A stretch of DNA of 64,000 nucleotides from Baylisascaris procyonis. Taxonomy: Eukaryota > Nematoda > Chromadorea > Rhabditida > Ascarididae. A program made the position numbers and the translations under genes. Of this stretch, positions 49,726 to 64,000 are shown in pieces. The stretch covers positions 4,744,001-4,808,000 of the forward strand of contig JAZARR010000146.1 of assembly GCA_037389465.1 (NCBI GenBank). The letters are read 5' to 3'. Positions within the stretch are counted from its first letter, which is position 1. The number at the start of each line of letters is the position of its first letter. The notes below the pieces were generated by a model. The model searched no databases, had not been told where the DNA came from, and worked only from the letters and a program-made list of their open reading frames with translations.

Positions 49726-51333
49726 GTCCTTTCACGGGCGAACGCACCATGAAACATACGTTAACGCAATGACCGGGTGATGACATGGTTTTTGCTGAGC
49801 CTTTTGCTGAATTCTTTTACCTACCTTTATTTGGAAAGTTGTGAGTGAATGCTTGGGAAAGCTTCATTCTTTATAAGAGGTATATTAATTGGCTTCTGCT
49901 CGTGCTACACGAGATGTGGTTTTCGAATATCTTAGATTTCATGCCAGCCTTAGGCGGTGTGAATTGTGTACGTCCAAGAGGAGAAGGTCAATTAGTTATC
50001 CTTATGGGAAGATATTCATGAAACGAAATTCGGGGTTATCTTCATGAGGAAGTGGGTGGAATAGGAAGGACGGAAAGAATGAACATGAATTTTGGAGGTG
50101 ACGTGCCCATTTTCGGAAGATCAAAAGACGATAAAACATGCATTCATTAGAAAATGAGGCTGTGAATCACAACACCTCGAACGATGCACTTGTGTGAACG
50201 TCAATCGCATCACTCGCTTCATGGTAACATTTCGGCGATGCCGACTGCTCTATCGGAGTGAATTCAAACTTCCGTCTTTCAACTTTTTAAACGCGCTGTG
50301 GTTTGTCATTCGAACTCTCCGCCACTTTTCTCAGATTACTTCGGAGTTCCGATCCAGATAATGTTTGCTAACGTAGAAGAATGGCGTCAGCATAATGATA
50401 AACAGCAACCGTCCTAATTCATTTCCAATGAAACAATGTACTATTAAGCATAGTTTGGATGTAGTCATGGCAAAAAAGTTACCGACTTCTTTCGATTGCG
50501 AAATCATAAGATCTCCTCCACTATTTCTTAGTCGCTAGTGCTGTAGATTGCACTTCCTTACTTATGATATTACTGATTTGACTAAGACACGACGTCATCG
50601 CAATTTACACCTCAATATTCTTGAATATAAACGGTGCCACAGCAAAGTTTACTGATACGAATTCCCCACAAACCCCCTTCGGTGGAAACTTAACTGCAAC
50701 TTCATTAATTGCAACTTCCGACTGCAAATTCATTAATTGCAACTTCCGCTCTCGTTTTGGTAAGTTCGACGAGGCAACTAATTTAAAAATAGGAAAATAA
50801 ACTCGCTTCTCACATCTGTTGGCTGCATGAAGGAAAAATTCAATTTCCCATTCCAATTGATAGGTCGATGCAACATTAATGTCTCCCTCTCTGGTCACTG
50901 TGCACAATGAGCTTACTGATTTCAATACACCGATACAGTACTCAATCATCACATATTTCGCTACTCTGCTTTCTTTTTGAAAACAAATTTGGCAATAAAC
51001 GTATCTTTCGAGTTAGGCACAAATTTCGCAACTGCCATTTCTGTATAATCAATCAAGCATAAGTGAACTGACGGTGTATTCCATCAAATAAACACTATTA
51101 GTTAGGGTCAGCTACATTAATGTCCCGCCTACTTCATCAAAAAGGGTACGTAATCTCTTATGTGTTAATCATGAGCCGCTTATGTGTTAATGTTAATCTT
51201 AGTTGATCTTATGTGTTAATCTTAGTTGATCTTCTAGTTGAAATATAAGCGTCGTTTAACTTATTGCTTTGATATCATTTCCTATCCACTGAGAGACTAG
51301 TTCGCTGTTTATTTTCGGAAAAGCAACAAAGCA
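49726..51333. other. Upstream of the ETS exon; no gene recognised
   Basis: No domain. The 115-codon minus ORF at 50,605-50,952 includes a 28-bp duplication and has no motif. It may be promoter DNA or a large first intron of the ETS gene. Confidence 0.4.
50693..50748. repeat. 28-bp tandem duplication
   Basis: Two copies of a unit containing CATTAATTGCAACTTCCG, differing at one base. Confidence 0.9.
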
Positions 51334-53980
51334 CTAGCCATTCACCTTGCGGAATGAACATGACAGCTGCACACAGCACACTTGGAACTTCGAGAAGTGT
51401 CCACTAAAGCACTTCATACTTATGCGGATGACACTGCAAGGGAGGAAAAGCCTAAGGTTCCACTGGGACAGTGGGTCAGCATGTGGCACTAACCGAGATG
51501 AGGACATAACTGATGCAGAACTGTGCGCTGCTCGAACCCTTTCTCTGGACAAGCTTTTATTTTGTCTGCTTTAGACGGCTGATTGTGGTTATTTGTGGTA
51601 TCGGTGATTCTGTGGTCTTCCAGTGGCTGGAAAATGTTAACTGCTTGAATGAAGAGGATGTCAACAGCCACTTGAAAGCAGTTTCTTCCAACTGCTCCTC
51701 TTGAGGTATCTTTGATAAATGCATCCATCCACTCACTACTCCTCCTTGCTCATTAGCTCACTGGGTAATGCAGTTTTAATCGACGCCTTTATGTGGTGAT
51801 TTATTACGGAGTTCAGAATTTATAAAGATCCTGTTTCATTCTGAGGCTGCACTTCCACATGCATTGAAGCAAATTTGAATTGTTGAATATTCTCCAAAGT
51901 TGTCGTTTTCTGGATTCCTCTGCGTCCGATTAACGACCTGAGGTAATTCAGGAACACATTCGCTGATGATTTGCTCATAGGTTCCAAGTGAACGGCTGGA
52001 GTGAAAAAACATCAAGACAGGCATTTCCCAAGAACTGTTCATACCAAGCGATGCAGGTCAATATGTTCATGTGTGTGTCGGATTCTTTCTTCAATCAGTG
52101 GAGGCAATCTAAGGTCAATGTAAGAACAATCAGTTTTTCCGGAATCGATGAACGAAGGCAGCGATCTTTCGACTTTGTTGCACCAATTAAAGCGTAATGG
52201 ATTCACAACTTCGTCGCTTATTGACCCTTCCTGTGTTGTTACTACAACGGCTTCAGTCTCCTCGTTAATGTCTTCACCCTTACTATTCAAGTGTCAGCCG
52301 AGAATGATAGATAAAGCTGTGCGATAGCTTTGTGAAGCGAACAGATCAGTGCTGTTAGGCGTGCATCTGGTCTAGATTCAGACTTAGGATAGCTGTCAGT
52401 TTCCAGAAGTATCACAGGTTGCTTTTGGAACTCGTCTTCTCTTGGATTTTGAAGCGATACTTTCGCTGACAGCAGCGTGTGTTAAGTGACTCCGACTCAG
52501 TTTGCTGAGAGCTGTTTTCTGTAGTAGCTGCCGGTTTGGGGAACCCCGACATAAGCTGTTTATGCCGCTGGACGCTGAACTAACTCGCTGTTTTTATCTC
52601 AGCCTTTCAGAGTGTCCGGTGTCGGTTGAAAGCTAGTACGTTTCCTACAGATTTTTCCGACTGTGAGAGCAAACAGCACAATCATATGCTTCTTCACAAT
52701 GGAGGCATCAATATACTTTCCGAAGATATCCTGAACTGTGTCCTGGATGGTGGAAAACTGCTGATATAAATATCCAGTACGTTCAGTCATTACAACCGTT
52801 GAATTTTATTAGAATAAGTGAGGCAGCTATCACCGCAGTGCCTCTTACCACAAAGTACGCATGACTACTGGGGAGTGGGTTGCATAACGTGAAGCATTAT
52901 TGCTGATCTTCAAACGTACAAATTCGACTTCGATATAACAATAGGCATCCACGATGATGTGACACCGTGAGGTTTGCAATGCTGCAGATCTCTGATAAAT
53001 GTTGCTGGTCATGCTGGTGTTCTAATGATATTGCCGATGGATGCGAGAATGTGCTTTGCGAGGCGTAACGAATCCTAATTTTTATGACAGCTTTCTAACA
53101 TCACACTTACCATCCATCGGTTCTTTCATTAGTAGTTCATTGAGTGCACTAACTGAGAAATTTCTCTTCAGTGTGCGTTCCAATTTGGAAACAACTTAGG
53201 CGTTCATCTTCGACCTCTAACCACCTCATTGTGCGTTCAACGTTCTCGAGTAATTATCTCAAATCCACTTATTGAACAGCACTCGGTAAAACGAAGGGAA
53301 CACTGTAAAATTCCAGGTCTAACGAAACGGTTCTTTCAAAACTTCAACGATACATCCATCGTAACTGGTCAAAGCGAAAGCACAATCAGCTAGCTACAGC
53401 TGCGTGGTCATAACCAATAAACATATCAGCTTTTGGATATCCGGGACTTGTTGGTTGTTGAACGCGACCTCGAATGTCTTTCGGAATCAAATTAGCGAGG
53501 AGGTCTGAGCAGAAGACCTGCAGTTCCAGGATGGAAAGTCTTAACAGTTGTTGCTACAGAGATATGCAAACGTGTTTAGAAACAATGAAGGCGGAAGACG
53601 CAGGCAAACATATTTTGAAGATCGAAAAGAATATTTTGTTTCCCCAACTCGCTTAGTTCGAGAGCTTCGTGTCACCGCTTGAAATGTCTGTGAAACCACC
53701 TGTCTTTTGTCATGTCCCACTTTATGCATACAGATACTAGTTTCTGCGGTCGGTCCAATGTTGTCGAATGGATGGATGTAGAGGGATCACGCTTCTTTTG
53801 ATCGTCAGAGTTAGCTGATTCATCATAAATCATATTCAAAAGAAAGAGCATGGTTCTCGAAGACCTGATGGCGTTCAGTGGCTGGCAAGTTCGGATCGGT
53901 TCAGCGGAGAGCCCAGGAATGTTTTAGGTCGGCAAGATGGCCGACTTGATGGCATCTGACATGAGGAAGTTATTCAGATC
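51334..53980 (-). mobile_element. Probable decayed LTR retrotransposon (BEL/Pao-like?)
   Basis: The region is GC-richer than its flanks and holds broken, protein-like minus-strand segments. One near 53,400-53,470 (IPKDIRGRVQQPTSPGYPKA, then DMFIGYDHAA) resembles the end of a BEL/Pao aspartic-protease segment (D-x-L-I-G-x-D-x pattern). Another (52,599-52,790) reads TERTGYLYQQFSTIQDTVQD. Stops and frameshifts interrupt it throughout, and I found no LTRs. The family call is weak. Confidence 0.35.
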
Positions 53981-58215
<4,235 letters not shown>

Positions 58216-58336
58216 ACAATCAGAACGCTGATTGCCACTCGCATCAAAATCGTCGAAATCACTAAGCACCGGTTCCCGGCCAATCATCTGCACACCTGAC
58301 ATATTCTTTTCGACCGATTCGTACAACAAGTGCAGC
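58216..58336 (-). CDS. Possible exon, unrecognised
   Basis: The minus strand reads LHLLYESVEKNMSGVQMIGR, then EPVLSDFDDFDASGNQRS. It follows a TAG acceptor-like site and ends near a GTTCTG donor-like site. The acidic FDDFD stretch and low hydrophobicity look like coding sequence. It is on the ETS strand, so it could be an upstream ETS exon or another gene. Not recognised. Confidence 0.25.
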
Positions 58337-60429
58337 ACTAACTACAAACGCTTTTCTTCATCGTTTCCCAATTATTCTTTTAACGCCTATCACATTTTAA
58401 TGGAAAAGGTTGCTATCATCCAAAAATCGTAAAAAATTTTCCTCATTCGCATCAAATATATCGAAGTTTTTGATAAATATATGCAAGATTCTATCAAAAG
58501 TTCTTCGCATATTTTCCACCAAATTTTGTAGTTAGTGATTAGGAATGTTTTCTCATCACTGTTTACGTTGGGCAACTCTGACTGCTGACGGCTATGTGCA
58601 ATGGCCAAGATATCTCAAATCCAGTACACCATTCTCAAACTCCGTGAACAATAAAGAGTCCACGAATAAAGAATGCCTCAGATTTGCCATCCTATTTAAT
58701 TAATCCTAATGATTTCTTCATCGGATTTAAAAGCAGAAAATATTTTTAAAACGAACTGATTTCTACTGATAACAGCCGCATTCATTCAACAAAGAACAAT
58801 CGCTGAACAACACGAAGTAAACATTGAATAAAACGAACAGTTTCTTTTTCTTCCTGTATGATAAAAAATTCAAATAAACAGCAATGCGTTTGCTGATGTT
58901 GCAAAGATGTTGATGCGTATTTAAGAATAGAGAGAATAAGATTTAAAAATTTGCCACTTCTACAATTAAAACCTATAGCTGTTCATCTTTTAGCAGGTAA
59001 CCTGTTGTGTTGTGGCTGCGACGAGAAATTTTACAAGAAATTTGTGATCTCTTGGCAAAATTTTATTAATAAGAAACGTCAGAAGATAACCACAGCTCGG
59101 CTTTAAAACAAATGAAAAACACCATGCAGTGCTCTGTTCGCAGATTGAACGGAAAGCGTTTCCATAAGCTAGATATCTCTAGCGTTTTGTGGAGACCTAA
59201 TAATAACTCACAGTTAGGTACTCAGACCACAGAAATATGACCAGTAGCACAATACTAGCCATAAACTGACCCTGATGAAAATTTTGATTAATGGTATCGC
59301 AAATTAGTAAAGTAAATAATGATCACTAGCAATGATTAATGATTCTATTCAGTGAAAATGAAAACAGTCAAAAACCAAGCATTAAAACCATTTATTCCGC
59401 TCAGTTCACCCATTAAATCCATATTTTATTAGAGCTCTCATGGCCAGTTAATTCAACTACCAGCCAAATGAACTTATTTATTTAAATTTAAATTGATACC
59501 TGCGGTAAATATTTGTTCGAATCTTTCATTTTTAAGCCAAAATTTCTTATGAATCGCATGAAATTTGTCGCTGATTGAATGTTTCAAATGTTGAGTGAAA
59601 AAAAAAAAACTGATACTTTTGCTGAAGAAATGAGAATTTATAAACAGTGCAGATTTGTGCTAGCTTCGTTTATTTTTGTTGCTGATATAAAATGTTGACA
59701 AAATTCATCAACTTCCCATTTCCTTTTTTCATTGCATAAAAGACTTTTATCTAAGCTTATAGAGAAATAATTTTTTTTAGTAATTCAACGTATCGCAAAA
59801 GCACTAGAACAAAGCAAATCGCGCACAACTTGTGTTAATAGTCATCATAAAATTTTTCAACTAAACAAAGCAAGAGTCGATTATAAAGTTGGGCAATTAT
59901 TGTACAAATAAATCCTCAACGACAATTTTTTTTTCATAGTTTACTTAAGAAGTACAATCTAAATCTCACTTAAAATTTACATTCCGTTCATAATGAACAG
60001 AACCAAATCCTCCCACGGCTGCACGTAATAAATACTTCAATAGTTATTATCAACGTATAATTATTTCACTATTGTGGTGTTGATGACTTCATAGTAAAAC
60101 CATTACTGCGATGAATTAACTCATCGTAAACAAAACCATTTTCACAAAGAATGATTAGAGCTTTAAGTTGAAAAGTTACACTTTTGAAATTAATAAATTA
60201 CTGAAAGATAAACATTTCAGATTTGAAAACTATAGAATTAGCTAACAATACCCTTATTCAAAACATATATAGTAACCATAATCAACTGAGGTGATATTTG
60301 ACGGAAGGTGTTTACCGCTTTGCATTAAACCGAAGAAACTGTATTCATCTGGTTTAATCGGTTTTTGCACCTTATTCAAATAACACCAAACGCGCGAATA
60401 CGAAGAAGAAGCATTAGGAAAGAACGCAC
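58337..60429. other. No gene recognised
   Basis: Strongly AT-rich, with A and T runs. No motif seen. Confidence 0.45.
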
Positions 60430-60465
60430 CTGATCAGTGTTGATCCAAGCAAGATATTTTTTCAT
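60430..60465 (-). CDS. Possible first coding exon of the ETS gene
   Basis: ATG then KKYLAWINTDQ, followed by a CAG/GTGCGT donor, 12 codons in phase 0. The ETS exon starting at 49,662 is also phase 0 after a TTTCAG acceptor, so the two could be spliced across about 10.8 kb. The evidence is only phase and position. Confidence 0.2.
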
Positions 60466-60469
60466 TGCT

Positions 60470-61226
60470 GGCGGCAAACGCCGCTAATAAGCGTTGGCCG
60501 ATGACTGTATGACTCTGATATAAATTCGATGACGAACACGATGATGGATGCGACACTCAAACGCTGGTACTGATGCCGCTGCTGCAATACGATGCGTTTC
60601 CCAGCTGTCGCACCAATATGTACGCAAATTTTCATAGTTCACACGCTCAACTCGTCGTTATAGTAGGTTTGGGTGCGCCGTTTTTGCGATCCTCCAATCA
60701 ATTCTCTCTTTCTCTTTTCCTCTCTCTCTCTCTCTATCTGCAAAAAAACGATAGCCCGATTTTTCAACAATTTTTGAAATGAGCTCTATTATATTTCAAC
60801 TTTCGCCAATATCCTTCAATAATGTGATATAAAAAACGCGCTCGATACGTCTAATGAAAAAGTTTAAAAAAGTTTTCTTATTAGCCACAAACATGGTGAG
60901 GAAAAGTGATTTGCTTGAGGATTATATTCCACAGCGGCACTTAAAATTTATTGCATTTTCATCGACAGCTTAATAGTAATGATTAGAAAAAAACATTACA
61001 ACGGAAAGAGCGTGGCTTGTTACCGAAGAGTGAAATCACTGCGCATATATCACCATTTCGTGTATGGCTCATCGTTATTCCACACCCTTTATTGATGGCA
61101 ACTTGACGTCCACCCACATACCAAAATATCACTTCTGTCAAAGACCTAACTATACTCTGTTCGTTTCGAATTTCTAACTAAGAATACCTCAAAATGAGAC
61201 TGAGTCTGTGTGTACGTGTGTGCTTA
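60470..61226. other. Upstream DNA, no gene recognised
   Basis: A GC-richer start (60,470-60,680), then AT-rich sequence with a CT run near 60,705-60,735. No recognised motif. Confidence 0.4.
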
Positions 61227-61240
61227 CATATATATATATG

Positions 61241-61300
<60 letters not shown>
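61227..61300. repeat. (TA)n microsatellite at the 5' edge of a LINE
   Basis: An imperfect TA array with a few TG and CA interruptions that stops exactly where the LINE coding sequence begins (ACCCGAGCAATGCGC). Confidence 0.97.

Positions 61301-64000
<2,700 letters not shown>

Noticed and set aside
60331..60380. Spliced-leader-like GGTTTAAT near 60,355
   Set aside because: Only eight bases match the SL1 start; no donor or Sm site in the expected place.

Overview
The window looks like nuclear DNA of a nematode. The reasons are AT-rich non-coding DNA, several kilobase-scale introns, splice acceptors of the TTTCAG/TTGCAG type, long (TA)n microsatellites and metazoan gene families split into small exons. 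No database search was possible. Gene calls rest on reading the translations, on remembered family motifs and on splice phases that I worked out by hand. Apart from one LINE open reading frame and the first large ETS exon, all coding exons are short.

Left end (1-7,206): a 70-bp tandem repeat array of about 30 units (751-2,822) lies beside the 5' exons of a minus-strand meckelin (TMEM67/MKS3-like) gene (2,989-4,407). Just beyond, an unrecognised minus-strand two-exon fragment (4,766-5,128) lies back to back with three plus-strand exons encoding the C-terminus of glutaryl-CoA dehydrogenase (5,150-7,206). The GCDH piece has a one-base phase conflict at one splice junction and no upstream exons that I can find, so it may be a pseudogene or contain a sequence error.

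Middle left (9,057-23,030): the 3' end of an unrecognised minus-strand gene (9,057-9,952) is followed by a four-EF-hand calmodulin-like gene on the minus strand. Its three exons (22,887-23,030; 20,462-20,593; 14,172-14,308) join in perfect phase across introns of about 2.3 and 6.2 kb. Its first exon was not found.

Middle (23,031-41,468): mostly gene-poor. It holds a decayed LINE 3' end (about 24,786-25,460) and (TA)n and (AG)n microsatellites.

Middle right (41,469-49,725, minus strand): the best-supported gene, an ETS transcription factor. In order it has a polyQ/polyA-rich N-terminal exon, a Pointed (SAM_PNT) domain exon, an acidic exon, a Ser/Gln linker, an AT-hook-like basic stretch and an ETS DNA-binding domain spread over three exons. 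The layout resembles the ESE group (ELF3/EHF/ELF5). A possible distal first exon lies at 60,430-60,465.

Right end (49,726-64,000): non-coding DNA with likely remnants of an LTR retrotransposon (about 51.3-54.0 kb), a 106-bp (TA)n tract, a possible exon near 58.2 kb, and at 61,301-63,769 an intact RT-coding ORF of a 5'-truncated LINE with a C-terminal C2H2 zinc finger, sandwiched between two (TA)n arrays.

The genes do not form a pathway. The recognised functions are a ciliary transition-zone protein, a mitochondrial acyl-CoA dehydrogenase fragment, a calcium sensor and a transcription factor.
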